Origin: Dyadobacter sp. Leaf189
GTDB taxonomy: Bacteria; Bacteroidota; Bacteroidia; Cytophagales; Spirosomataceae
Reading direction: 5' to 3'
Length of the DNA: 64,000 bases
Assembly (NCBI RefSeq): GCF_001424405.1
Contig: NZ_LMPS01000001.1
Coordinates: 2,043,999 to 2,107,998, forward strand
In this document: positions 8,781 to 17,455 of the stretch, one piece after another
Layout of the letters: each line of letters begins with the position of its first letter
Numbering within the stretch: the stretch's first letter is position 1
Made by a program: the position numbers and the translations under genes
Notes under the pieces: model-generated
Told to the model about the DNA's origin: nothing
Databases searched by the model: none
The model's input: the letters and a program-made list of their open reading frames with translations, nothing else

Positions 8781-10304
8781 ATGAAAAAGTTGTTTGTAAT
8801 ACTTACCTACTTGCTTCTTTTACCCGGGTTGACTGTACTGGCGCAGACTAAAAAGCCCGGCGCGAATCCAAAAAACAAAACCCTGATCGTGTTTTTTGAC
8901 GGGCTCCGGCCGGACTATATCACGGCTGGACAAATGCCAAATCTGTTTGCATTCAAGGAAAAGGCCGCATTCGGTGCAAATCACCACAGCGTTTTTCCTA
9001 CTGTAACACGCGTCAATTCGGCTTCCTATGCAACGGGTTCTTACCCGGGGACACACGGGTTGCTGGGTAACGCGATTTACATTCCGCAAGTAAACCCAAA
9101 TGCGGCGATCGGGACTGGCTACGGTGATCTGAGCAAGATTCCGGCTGCTACCCGCGGCGACATCCTGACTGCGCCTTCACTGGGTGAACTGCTTGAGTCG
9201 GCAGGAGAGCGCATGATGGTTTTTAGTTCAGGTACCACCGGACAGGCTTTTTTACAAAACAATAAAGTAAGCGGAGGCGCCATTGTAAATCCCGACCTGA
9301 TCCTGCCGGACGCATTTAAAGCGCAGGTTCTGGCAGAAATGGGGGAAGCGGGTAAGGAGGATTTTGACAGGCATAAATGGGTCACAGACGCTTTGCTCAA
9401 ATACGGACTTGCTGCAAACGGGCCGCTGGTCAGTGCGATCTGGCTGTCGGACCCGGACGGCGCGGCGCATGAAAACGGAATCGGCTCACCCGAAGCGGTG
9501 GAGGCGATCAAATTTGTAGACGAGCAGTTCGGACGCATAATGGATGCGGTTCAGAAGCAAGGACTTTCCGATAAGCTGAACATCATTATCTCGACAGACC
9601 ACGGCTTTGTTACCCAGATCGGAAGCATCAATCTGACCGAATTCCTGATCCAGGAAGGTTTAAAAAAGGATAAGGAGTCGGATGATGTGATTGTAGCAGA
9701 GGGAAGTATTTACGTAAAAGACCACAATCCCGAAACGATACAGAAGATAGTCACTGCATTGCAGGAGGAAGAATGGATTGGTGCCATTTTTACCAAAGCG
9801 GCACAGGAGGGAGACGTAAATGGCTGGATACCGGGCACATTCGCGTTTGACGCTGTTCACTTCAACCATCCGCGGGCGGGAGATATCCTGGTTGCTCCGG
9901 CCTGGAATGATGTGAAAAATGAAAAGGGCTTTGCGGGTACCGACTACACCAAAGGGAAAGCCGGCCACGGCGGGTCCAGTCCTTACGAGATCCACATTGC
10001 GCTTTTTGCAAAAGGTCCCGATTTCAGGAACGGACTGACTACCGAACTTCCTACTTCTAATATAGATATCGTACCTACGATATTACAGATTTACAACATT
10101 CCCCAGCCCGCTGGCATGGACGGGCGCCCTGTTTTGGAATTATTGAAAAAACTTTCCAAATCCATTGGGAAGGTGAAAAAGGAGTCGCTCAAAACGGAGG
10201 TTAAGCATCCGTGGGGTACTTATTTCCTGACTTTGGAAATGTCGGTATTGGGCAAATACAGGTACTTCGACCACAGCAAAACCGAGCGGGTTTTCAGCAA
10301 GTAA
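8781..10304 (+). CDS. Secreted nucleotide pyrophosphatase/phosphodiesterase-like alkaline phosphatase superfamily enzyme
   Basis: 507 residues with a signal peptide ending VLAQ. The type I phosphodiesterase fold is indicated by metal-ligand D40 in VFFDGLRPDY, candidate nucleophile T76 in FPTVTRVNSAS, then SDPDGAAHENG, STDHGF and AGHGGSS, which supply the remaining Zn-binding Asp/His residues in the right order. The family hydrolyses phosphodiester or pyrophosphate bonds of nucleotides or lipids in the periplasm or outside the cell. Substrate is not visible. The tail (~470-507) is basic. It is followed by the DUF1801 gene after 24 bp, so the two may be co-transcribed. Confidence 0.88.
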   Translation: MKKLFVILTYLLLLPGLTVLAQTKKPGANPKNKTLIVFFDGLRPDYITAGQMPNLFAFKEKAAFGANHHSVFPTVTRVNSASYATGSYPGTHGLLGNAIYIPQVNPNAAIGTGYGDLSKIPAATRGDILTAPSLGELLESAGERMMVFSSGTTGQAFLQNNKVSGGAIVNPDLILPDAFKAQVLAEMGEAGKEDFDRHKWVTDALLKYGLAANGPLVSAIWLSDPDGAAHENGIGSPEAVEAIKFVDEQFGRIMDAVQKQGLSDKLNIIISTDHGFVTQIGSINLTEFLIQEGLKKDKESDDVIVAEGSIYVKDHNPETIQKIVTALQEEEWIGAIFTKAAQEGDVNGWIPGTFAFDAVHFNHPRAGDILVAPAWNDVKNEKGFAGTDYTKGKAGHGGSSPYEIHIALFAKGPDFRNGLTTELPTSNIDIVPTILQIYNIPQPAGMDGRPVLELLKKLSKSIGKVKKESLKTEVKHPWGTYFLTLEMSVLGKYRYFDHSKTERVFSK

Positions 10305-10328
10305 GATCACCACTTACATTCATAAACC

Positions 10329-10679
10329 ATGGCAACCGATAAAGTACAAACAATCGACGCGTACATGGCCGGACTTCCGGAAGAAACCGCCAGGAAACTC
10401 GAACAGATCAGGAAAACAATCCGGGAAGTAGTGCCGGATGCGCAGGAGATGATTTCTTACCAGATACCTGCTTTCAGGTGGAATGGGCGTTACCTGATTT
10501 ATTTCGCTGCCTGGAAAAAGCACATTGCATTGTATCCGATCTCGGGCGAGATGGTCCCGGGCCTGAAAGACGAGTTGGCAGGTTATAAAGGCTCCAAAGG
10601 TTCCGTTCATTTTCCATTGGACAAGGAAATGCCGCTTGATCTTGTCCGGAAGATTGTTGAATGGAAGCTGAAAAAGTGA
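10329..10679 (+). CDS. DUF1801 (YdhG-like) protein
   Basis: 116 residues covering one DUF1801 domain. Landmarks are IDAYMAGLPEETARKLEQIR, the central EMISYQIPAFRWNGRYLIYFAAWKKHIALYP and the C-terminal IVEWKLKK. The family resembles the frataxin-like iron chaperone YdhG/Fra, but most members are uncharacterised. It is cytoplasmic (no signal). The start ATG at 10329 follows the phosphodiesterase stop by 24 bases. Confidence 0.87.
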   Translation: MATDKVQTIDAYMAGLPEETARKLEQIRKTIREVVPDAQEMISYQIPAFRWNGRYLIYFAAWKKHIALYPISGEMVPGLKDELAGYKGSKGSVHFPLDKEMPLDLVRKIVEWKLKK

Positions 10680-10778
10680 AATTTAGCACAGCCGGTTGCA
10701 GCAGAAAGCCTATAAGTAAAATAGTAAACGGGGTTTCTTTTCTTTTATCAAAATGAAAGAAATTCTAAATACCACTAT

Positions 10779-13670
10779 ATGAAAAGGTTCGGCTTACTTC
10801 TGGCTTCTTTGCTGCTATATACTGCAATTCCTGCCAGCACTGCATTTGGTCAAAAAGGCAAAGCAGCAACCGGGAATGCAGCAGCAGCAAAAGCAGATAC
10901 TGGCAAATACGACCGGGATTATGCGCTGGAAGCTACTATGCTCGGGTTTTTTGCGCCTGATGGTGCCCGCAATCCTACTTTGAAGGCGAAAAAGGGCGAA
11001 CGGGTCAGGATCAGGATTACGAACGGTGAGTTGATGACCCACGATATTGCACTCGAAAAGCTGGGCATCAAAAGTAAGGTTATCCTCGAAAAAGGATCAA
11101 GTACCGCCATTCAATTCGAGGCAAAGGAGAGCGATACCTATTTTTGCTCGGTTCCGGGGCACCGTGCTGCCGGAATGGTGGGCAGCTTTGAGGTAGTGGA
11201 AGGCGAGATCAACCAGCAGACCGTGGCCGGGCAGCTTCCTGTACGAAATGGAAAACCGCTGAACCTCAATTTTGAAACGGGAAATCTGACTGACTGGACT
11301 GCGCAGGGTGAAGCGTTCTCCAACCCGATCTTCAATGCGGATCCTTCTCCGGTACATGAAAAAGAACTCCACATTGGTTTTGACGGAAAATACTTTCTGA
11401 GCAGCGGTGGTAATACCAATGCCAGGCTGACCGGAACACTTACATCCGCACCTTTTAAGATTACCCAGCCTTTTGCCGCATTCAAAGTGTCAGGCGGCGC
11501 CTTGCAGGATACGCGTGTAGAGCTGGTGCTGGCGGGGAGTGACAGTATCATTTACCACATTACCGGGCAGGGGAGAGCTACCTTGCAGCCCGCAGTAGTC
11601 GATCTTCAAAAATACCTTGGTCAGGAGATTTTCATCCGCATTATTGATAATGAAACAGGCATTTCACAGATACCCTATATTCCAAATGATAAATGGGCGC
11701 ACATCAACTTTGACGAATTCCTGTTTTATCCAAGCCGGCCCGCGTTTGCAAATGAGTTGAAACCTGCGGATATCATTATCCTGCCGCCTCTTGATCCGGT
11801 ACTGAATGCAGGGCTTTCGGGGGAAAAGGCAGCAGCGGCAATGACGCCGCCAAAAGGCTTTAAAGTCACACTGGCCGCAGCGGAGCCGGACGTGGTAAAG
11901 CCGATCAGTTTTACGATTGATGCAAAAGGCAGGCTCTGGGTTGTGGAAGGACATACTTACCCAGTGCGCGCCCGGGAAGGGCAGGGCAGGGACAGGATCC
12001 TGATCCTGGAAGATACAAATGGAGACGGTACCCTGGATAACAAGAAGGTTTTCGCAGAGAACCTGAACCTGATCAGCGGAATAGAAGTGGGAATGGGCGG
12101 AGTCTGGCTGGGTTCAGCACCTTACCTTATCTTTATTCCAATTGATCCCAAAACCGATAAACCCGCCGGCCCGGCACAAACGCTGCTCGACGGCTGGGGG
12201 CTGGACGATACGCATGAGGTACTCAACAACCTGCGATGGGGACCCGACGGCTGGCTTTATGGTACCCACGGCGTTTTCACCCACTCGAATGTAGGGAAGC
12301 CGGGTGCAACAGACGCACAGCGTACAAAGATTAACGCGGGCGTTTGGCGCTACCATCCAACTGCGCAGACGTTTGAGGTTTTTGCAGAAGGTTCAAGTAA
12401 TCCCTGGGGCATTGATTTTAACGATTATGGTCACCCATTCATTACTGTATGCGTGATCCCGCACATGTACCATGTGATTCAGGGTGCGCGCTACCAGCGG
12501 CAGGCGGGCAAGCATTTCAACCCGTATACTTACGACGACATTAAAACGATAGGCGACCACGTGCACTGGCTGGGCGAGCGCGGCCCGCATGCAGGTAACT
12601 TCCGGTCAGCAGCAGCAGGAGGCGGGCATGCACACGCCGGTGCGATGATTTATCTCGGACATACCTGGCCGAAAGAGTACCGGAACGAGATCTTCATGAA
12701 CAACATCAACGGCGCACGGTTGAACATTGACCATTTTGAGAAAAAAGGCTCGGGCTATGTGGCCCAGCACCGTCCCGACTTTATGGCGATGAACGATTCC
12801 TGGTCGCAGTGGCTCAATTTCAAATACGATGCAAGTGGTTCTGTGTGGGCGATTGACTGGTATGACAAGAACCAGTGCCACAGCCCCAATCCCGACGTGC
12901 ACGACAAAACAATGGGCCGCATTTTCAAGATTACCAATGAAAATGACAAATGGGTGAAGGTTGATCTGACGAAAGCTTCGGATATGGAGCTTGTCAACTA
13001 TCAGCTGAATGAAAACGAATGGTATGTGCGGCAGGCGCGGACGATCTTGCAGGAACGCGGCGCAAACAAGAAAGTACATAAAGCACTCAAAGAAATGCTG
13101 ACCAAAAATCCGGATGCAACAAGAAAGCTGCGCGCACTCTGGACTTTGCACGTCACGAAAGGTCTTGAAGACAAGGACCTGATGGAACTGCTTTCCAATG
13201 ACAGCGAATATGTGCGTAGCTGGGCAGTTCAGCTGATGATGGAAGATAAAACAGTATCACCCGAGGCACTGGCGAAGTTTGCAGATATGGCGAAAAACGA
13301 CCAGTCGGCGGTAGTGCGGCTGTATCTTGCATCTGCCATGACCCGGATCGATCCCGCGCAGCGCTGGGACGTAGTGGATGCATTATCCCAAAGAGCTGAG
13401 GATAAAGATGATCATAATCTTCCATTGATGGTCTGGTATGCCGCAGAGCCGCTCGCCGCGATTGATATGAAGCGGGCGTTACAAATGGCTGAAAAATCAA
13501 AGCTGCCAAAAATTCTTCCCTACACGATCCAGCGCGTAGCTGCGATTGGTACCGAGGATTCTAAAAAGGCTTTGAAAGAACTCAATGAAAAGCTCGGCCA
13601 CAGCGGATCTCACGAAAATCACGAAAACCAGCTTTTAATAGGTAAAGTGCTGGAAGGCAGTAGCAAATAA
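10779..13670 (+). CDS. Secreted multidomain protein: cupredoxin + beta-sandwich + PQQ/heme-dehydrogenase-like propeller + HEAT repeats
   Basis: 963 residues with a signal peptide ending AFGQ. Residues ~45-142 form an azurin/plastocyanin-like domain; the type-1 copper ligands are H88 (MTHDI), C123, H128 and M133 (C-x4-H-x4-M). Residues ~155-335 look like a carbohydrate-binding or LamG-like beta-sandwich (LNFETGNLTDW ... INFDEFLFYPS). Residues ~353-740 are the six-bladed propeller of membrane-bound dehydrogenase-like proteins (TIGR02604 group: PPKGFKVTLAAAEPD, GRLWVVEGHTYP, WGPDGWLYGTHG). Residues ~745-930 are HEAT-like helical repeats. Relatives usually end in a CxxCH cytochrome domain; none is present, so the copper domain may take its electron-transfer role. 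Probably a periplasmic or surface sugar/alcohol dehydrogenase; substrate unknown. Confidence 0.85.
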   Translation: MKRFGLLLASLLLYTAIPASTAFGQKGKAATGNAAAAKADTGKYDRDYALEATMLGFFAPDGARNPTLKAKKGERVRIRITNGELMTHDIALEKLGIKSKVILEKGSSTAIQFEAKESDTYFCSVPGHRAAGMVGSFEVVEGEINQQTVAGQLPVRNGKPLNLNFETGNLTDWTAQGEAFSNPIFNADPSPVHEKELHIGFDGKYFLSSGGNTNARLTGTLTSAPFKITQPFAAFKVSGGALQDTRVELVLAGSDSIIYHITGQGRATLQPAVVDLQKYLGQEIFIRIIDNETGISQIPYIPNDKWAHINFDEFLFYPSRPAFANELKPADIIILPPLDPVLNAGLSGEKAAAAMTPPKGFKVTLAAAEPDVVKPISFTIDAKGRLWVVEGHTYPVRAREGQGRDRILILEDTNGDGTLDNKKVFAENLNLISGIEVGMGGVWLGSAPYLIFIPIDPKTDKPAGPAQTLLDGWGLDDTHEVLNNLRWGPDGWLYGTHGVFTHSNVGKPGATDAQRTKINAGVWRYHPTAQTFEVFAEGSSNPWGIDFNDYGHPFITVCVIPHMYHVIQGARYQRQAGKHFNPYTYDDIKTIGDHVHWLGERGPHAGNFRSAAAGGGHAHAGAMIYLGHTWPKEYRNEIFMNNINGARLNIDHFEKKGSGYVAQHRPDFMAMNDSWSQWLNFKYDASGSVWAIDWYDKNQCHSPNPDVHDKTMGRIFKITNENDKWVKVDLTKASDMELVNYQLNENEWYVRQARTILQERGANKKVHKALKEMLTKNPDATRKLRALWTLHVTKGLEDKDLMELLSNDSEYVRSWAVQLMMEDKTVSPEALAKFADMAKNDQSAVVRLYLASAMTRIDPAQRWDVVDALSQRAEDKDDHNLPLMVWYAAEPLAAIDMKRALQMAEKSKLPKILPYTIQRVAAIGTEDSKKALKELNEKLGHSGSHENHENQLLIGKVLEGSSK

Positions 13671-13695
13671 AATTTACAATATCCCACTAAAATAG

Positions 13696-13727
13696 CGGCG
13701 CCTGCATTCGTAATGCAGGCGCCGTTT
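13696..13727. terminator. Strong bidirectional terminator hairpin
   Basis: CGGCGCCTGCATT (13696-13708) pairs perfectly with AATGCAGGCGCCG (13712-13724) across a 3-base loop. TTT follows on the plus strand and an A/T-rich stretch on the other side. It lies between two convergent genes and can serve both. Confidence 0.88.
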
Positions 13728-13750
13728 CAATAAGAGGTAAGAGAGGAACC

Positions 13751-14947
13751 TCAATCCTTCTTCTTTTTCTTCTCTTTCCGTTCCTCTTTCTTACCCTTTT
13801 TATCATCGTCCTTTCCGAATACTTTCTGTAAAAAAGTCTTTTTATCTTCTTTTGGCGCTTTTACTGAGCCTATGGAAATTTCATTGTCAATGGAAGGCTG
13901 CAATGCGTGGATGAATGCATTCTGTAAAACAGTAGCTATGGCCAGCCACATATTGGTCTTGGGATCATCAAGCCGGCCTCTAAACGGGATTTTTGTAGCT
14001 ACCTGATCTTTACGCTGGTTTTCAAAAAGCTCCCCAACTCCGCCGGCAACAGCTTCCCACATTTTACGGAACAAGTTATCTTTCCTGTCTTCCTTACCCA
14101 GAATGTCCAGATTCTGAATAACGGGTTTGACATAGCCCGTGAATGCTTCATCCTTCGCGGCAACTTCTGTGTACAAACCGAAAATACCATCGTTGACATC
14201 GATTTTTGCGTACGCCTGAAAGAAGTCGTTCATCTTCACAAGGTTGGTGTTTTTCAGCTCCGCACTCATGTCAAATGTCGGGGAATCGGCGAGCGGGTTC
14301 AGCTTGGCGTCGGCTCTTAAAGTACCGTCGTACAAGTTGGCCGTCATGTTCACGGATGCGGGTAGCACAGAGCTGGAATCGTAGCTGTTTCGCAGGTTAC
14401 GCGCTGTCAAATGCAGGTTTGTCATTTCCAGACCCACATTGGGCTTTGTTGTAAAATCGTTATACTGGATTTTCCCGCCATTGATTTCGGCGAAGTTAAT
14501 GTTAAGCGGCATGAACTTGTCAAGCACTTTCCTGAAATCAGCAGAGTCTTTTACAATTTCTTTGGGCTCCACTTTATCTTTTGTAAAAACCAGATAAGGT
14601 TGTTGCAGGAAAACCTGACCTACGATCTCACCTTTGAAAAGCGCTTTCCATTCTACCGCAAGATCAATCGCATTTGCTGCGAAGAATTTCGTCTGCTTGC
14701 CTGTGATAGTATCCGATTTGTTGAGGTAAATGCTGTCAATGCGATATGCACCGCGAATGATAGCCAGGTCGATATCGTCAATGTGGCCGTAGTAACCATT
14801 GATATTGGCCAGACTTTTATTCGCATAATGAAGTACAACGTAGGGTAAAATAAGCCTGATCACAACCAGCAGCACCACGATGCCGATGAATATGTTCAAT
14901 GCGCGCCTTTTCCTGCTTTTTCTGTGTGTAGTTGATTCGGGGGCCAT
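13751..14947 (-). CDS. AsmA/DUF748-like protein with one N-terminal membrane anchor
   Basis: 398 residues. A basic N-terminus (HRKSRKRR) is followed by one membrane segment (~17-38, IFIGIVVLLVVIRLILPYVVL); the rest faces the periplasm. The DUF748/AsmA-like body has repeated strand motifs such as IDDIDLAIIRGAYRIDSIYL, INFAEINGGKIQYNDF and LEMTNLHLTARNL. AsmA-type proteins are thought to form grooves that carry lipids between the membranes. The C-terminus (~370-398) is an extreme Lys/Glu/Asp tail. It is monocistronic and ends at the shared hairpin. Confidence 0.8.
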   Translation of the reverse strand: MAPESTTHRKSRKRRALNIFIGIVVLLVVIRLILPYVVLHYANKSLANINGYYGHIDDIDLAIIRGAYRIDSIYLNKSDTITGKQTKFFAANAIDLAVEWKALFKGEIVGQVFLQQPYLVFTKDKVEPKEIVKDSADFRKVLDKFMPLNINFAEINGGKIQYNDFTTKPNVGLEMTNLHLTARNLRNSYDSSSVLPASVNMTANLYDGTLRADAKLNPLADSPTFDMSAELKNTNLVKMNDFFQAYAKIDVNDGIFGLYTEVAAKDEAFTGYVKPVIQNLDILGKEDRKDNLFRKMWEAVAGGVGELFENQRKDQVATKIPFRGRLDDPKTNMWLAIATVLQNAFIHALQPSIDNEISIGSVKAPKEDKKTFLQKVFGKDDDKKGKKEERKEKKKKKD

Positions 14948-15081
14948 ATTTTAAAGTTTAAATCTGAAATCAACGTAATGCACTGTGCTTTATAAACAAT
15001 CGTACCAGCTAACCTTTGTACTTATTACAACTTTCCAACCAGGCTTCGTGTCTATCGGGTAATACTATTCCGTTAGCAACT

Positions 15082-15453
15082 ATGAAAAAAGCATTACCTT
15101 TTCTGCTCCTCGCTCTTCTTACCTTTTCCTGTAAAGAAAAAAACGTATCCAAAAATGTTGAAGTGTGTGGGGTGAAGGACCCGATCCGGAATCTCCCGTG
15201 GCTGCGCGACCTGGTTGAAAAAGCCAAAGCGAACAAGGAAGACAGCGCAATGACAATCAGCCTGGTTGAGCTTCGCGGTGAGCCGGTTATCAATTATACC
15301 TTGTCGTACATGTCGTGTATAGGTTGCCATAATTTCCATTGTGACGGCAGCCGCGTCGATATGAGCAGCTATACGGAGACCGAGATCCAGGAATTTCAGA
15401 AGAACATTTGGGATGAGAAGGGCAAGCGAATCGTACTCTGGCCTGAGAAATAG
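15082..15453 (+). CDS. Small lipoprotein with a Cys-rich CIGCH centre (unknown function)
   Basis: 123 residues from the ATG at 15082, where a lipoprotein signal begins (lipobox LTFSC, Cys17); the open frame extends upstream to 15016 but loses the signal. The mature part contains VEVCGVKDPIRNLPWLRDLVEKAK and later MSCIGCHNFHCDGSRVD. CIGCH fits the c-type heme motif CxxCH, but a single short domain with extra cysteines could equally use disulfides. I recognise similar small Bacteroidota lipoproteins with the DPIxxLPWL segment, but no function is known. Confidence 0.75.
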   Translation: MKKALPFLLLALLTFSCKEKNVSKNVEVCGVKDPIRNLPWLRDLVEKAKANKEDSAMTISLVELRGEPVINYTLSYMSCIGCHNFHCDGSRVDMSSYTETEIQEFQKNIWDEKGKRIVLWPEK

Positions 15454-15489
15454 TTCTATTTTTGCTGTTTCAAACACTCAACACTCCTG

Positions 15490-15957
15490 ATGAAGCAGCC
15501 GATGATCAATTCAAGTCAACTCCTTATCCGAACCGCGACAGACGAAGACCGCAATGCAGTATACAAAATGATCTGCGGGCTTGAAAATACAACAATCGAT
15601 CGGCAGGGTTTTGATTTTGTTTTCGATAAAAACTTGAAAAGTAATAACATACGTTACTTTCTGGCATTTTTGGACAACAATCCTGTCGGCATGGTGAGCT
15701 GCCATATCCAGCCGCTCCTGCACCACGCGGCGCTGGTATCCGAGATACAGGAAATGTATGTGGAGCCTGAGTACCGGTCTTTACAAATCGGTAAAGCCCT
15801 GGTAGAACGCGTGGTGAATTTTGCCAGGAAGCAGGGCGCTATCCAAATGGAAGTTACATCGCGCAATATCCGCGAACAGGCGCACCGCTTCTACCAGCGG
15901 GAGGGTTTTGAAAAATCACACGTCAAGCTGGTCAGGTATTTCAAGGATGAAGCATAA
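15490..15957 (+). CDS. GNAT-family N-acetyltransferase
   Basis: 155 residues. The GNAT fold is complete: strand 1 LLIRTATDEDRNAV, motif A with the acetyl-CoA pyrophosphate loop in VEPEYRSLQIGKALVE (a variant of the R/Q-x2-G-x-G/A signature), and motif B AHRFYQREGFEKSHVKLVRYF at the C-terminus. It should transfer an acetyl group from acetyl-CoA to an amine; the substrate cannot be read. A second in-frame ATG at 15502 is a possible start. It follows the lipoprotein gene by 36 bp on the same strand. Confidence 0.87.
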   Translation: MKQPMINSSQLLIRTATDEDRNAVYKMICGLENTTIDRQGFDFVFDKNLKSNNIRYFLAFLDNNPVGMVSCHIQPLLHHAALVSEIQEMYVEPEYRSLQIGKALVERVVNFARKQGAIQMEVTSRNIREQAHRFYQREGFEKSHVKLVRYFKDEA

Positions 15958-15959
15958 AA

Positions 15960-15988
15960 AAAGCGCCGGATCAGTGACCCGGCGCTTT
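15960..15988. terminator. Bidirectional terminator hairpin after the acetyltransferase gene
   Basis: AAAGCGCCGG (15960-15969) pairs perfectly with CCGGCGCTTT (15979-15988) across a 9-base loop. A-rich sequence precedes and T residues close the stem, so it can terminate both the acetyltransferase gene and the convergent small exported-protein gene. Confidence 0.85.
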
Positions 15989-16022
15989 CCATATTACCCT
16001 AAACCTTCAACTGCCATAAATA

Positions 16023-16415
16023 TTAATATCTGTCTCTGCGGTCACGCGCCCAGTGATCGCCCCGTCTGCTGCTCATTCTTCTGGTATCCGCCATCAGGTT
16101 TTGCAGATCTTCGCGGATCATACGCGCTTCGCGTGGGGACAATCTGCCGCGGTGACTGAATCTGTGTTCGCGCGCCTCAATCCTTTCATACTGGCTCATC
16201 AGCGCATTGGCTTCACGGGACGAAAGCGTTCCGCGCTGCACGCCCATTGCGATTTGCTGGCGAACTTCCCTTTGCAGGTGGTTAATGTCGGAGCCCCGGC
16301 CGTTGCGTTCACTATTGTGGTAGTCACCGCGGGTGTCGTAACGGGGACCGTGCTGTGCATTAGCGGAAGAAAACCCAAGAACAAGTACTGCGGCGGCAAA
16401 AAGTATCTTTTTCAT
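16023..16415 (-). CDS. Small exported Arg/His-rich protein (unknown function)
   Basis: 130 residues from the ATG at 16415; an ATG two codons earlier (16421) is also possible. A signal peptide (LFAAAVLVLGFSSANA) precedes a highly charged mature chain rich in Arg, His and Asp. The core INHLQREVRQQIAMGVQRGTLSSREANALMSQYERIEAREHRF and LSPREARMIREDLQNLMADTRRM is helical and recalls Spy/CpxP-like or EF-hand-like helix pairs of periplasmic stress proteins. That comparison is only structural inference; no homolog is named. Single gene with its own terminator. Confidence 0.75.
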   Translation of the reverse strand: MKKILFAAAVLVLGFSSANAQHGPRYDTRGDYHNSERNGRGSDINHLQREVRQQIAMGVQRGTLSSREANALMSQYERIEAREHRFSHRGRLSPREARMIREDLQNLMADTRRMSSRRGDHWARDRRDRY

Positions 16416-16572
16416 GACCAATAAATTTTAAAGTTCGTTGGTTAGAGGGCCGCAGGATATGTAGGTTTAAATGGCCATTGTTAACAATTGTTAAGGCAAT
16501 GAAGCTTGGTGGAAATTGGTTGAGGGAAGTACTTTAAACGGGAGGTAATGCGCTGTTTTTCAGTGCTGTATT

Positions 16573-17313
16573 CTATTTAGAAATGCGGATAACCTTTCTG
16601 ATTTCTTCCTGTGCTTCGGCGAGAACTTCCTCGACTTTTCTTCCCGCGGGTTCAATGCCGGGCAAGACTGTCCAGCTCAGCCGGGCGAAGGATTTTAGTG
16701 GGAAAACTCCCTTGGGGTTAAATGCGCCTGTCCCGTCGATTGCAACCGGGACGATCAATGCGTCGGGAGCGCGTTTCAGCAAAGTCGCTACGCCTCCCGT
16801 CAGAAACGGTCGCATTAATCCGCTGGCTGTGCGGGTACCTTCGGGGAAAATGATAACCGACGATTTCTCTTCCTGGGTCAGCTTGCCCAGACGGGCGATT
16901 TCCGTGATAGCCTGCTTCCCATCCTTGCGGTCGATCAATGCGGCACCGCTTTTCCGCAGGTTGTAAGAAATGCTTGGAACGCCATTTGCAAGGTTGATTT
17001 TGGATACAAACCGCGGCCTGTACTTTCTCAGGTACCAATAAATGGCGGCGATGTCGTAGCTGCTCTGATGGTTGGCAACAAATATAATGGGACGGTTGTC
17101 GGGAAGTGTGGTGCGTTTTTGAAGGGTAATCCGCGCACCTGTGAGGTACAAACCGAATGCGAGACTGAAATTGAGCCAGTCTACGGCAGTCCGGTGCGCT
17201 TTTGGACCGAAAACGTTAAAAGCAATTACCTGTACTACGTGAAATACGAGAAGCGTAACACAAAAGTGAAGCAGATATAAGACACTTAACAGATAATCGA
17301 GGATTTTTTTCAT
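16573..17313 (-). CDS. plsC: 1-acyl-sn-glycerol-3-phosphate acyltransferase (PlsC family)
   Basis: 246 residues. It acylates lysophosphatidic acid to phosphatidic acid at the inner membrane in phospholipid synthesis. Catalytic motif I is NHQSSYD with H82 and D87; motif III is FPEGTR (156-161); an intermediate motif region is RFVSKINL. The N-terminal ~40 residues are hydrophobic (one or two membrane segments). Length fits the family. Its divergent neighbour is an acyl-ACP desaturase, so the two genes together serve membrane lipid make-up. Confidence 0.92.
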   Translation of the reverse strand: MKKILDYLLSVLYLLHFCVTLLVFHVVQVIAFNVFGPKAHRTAVDWLNFSLAFGLYLTGARITLQKRTTLPDNRPIIFVANHQSSYDIAAIYWYLRKYRPRFVSKINLANGVPSISYNLRKSGAALIDRKDGKQAITEIARLGKLTQEEKSSVIIFPEGTRTASGLMRPFLTGGVATLLKRAPDALIVPVAIDGTGAFNPKGVFPLKSFARLSWTVLPGIEPAGRKVEEVLAEAQEEIRKVIRISK

Positions 17314-17455
17314 TCGTATTTTTTCTGCAAAAATAACCTAAAACTGTTTTGTTGTATCCCAAAATCTGGAATTCGAAATGACTCCTGTCATGTAAAACTT
17401 ACAGATTATTGACGTTATTTGTAAAATATAATTGAGCGTTAAAACGAATTTGACA

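Noticed and set aside
12606..13151. 181-codon minus-strand frame inside the cupredoxin-propeller gene
   Set aside because: Lies wholly inside a well-supported gene in another frame and shows no family similarity.
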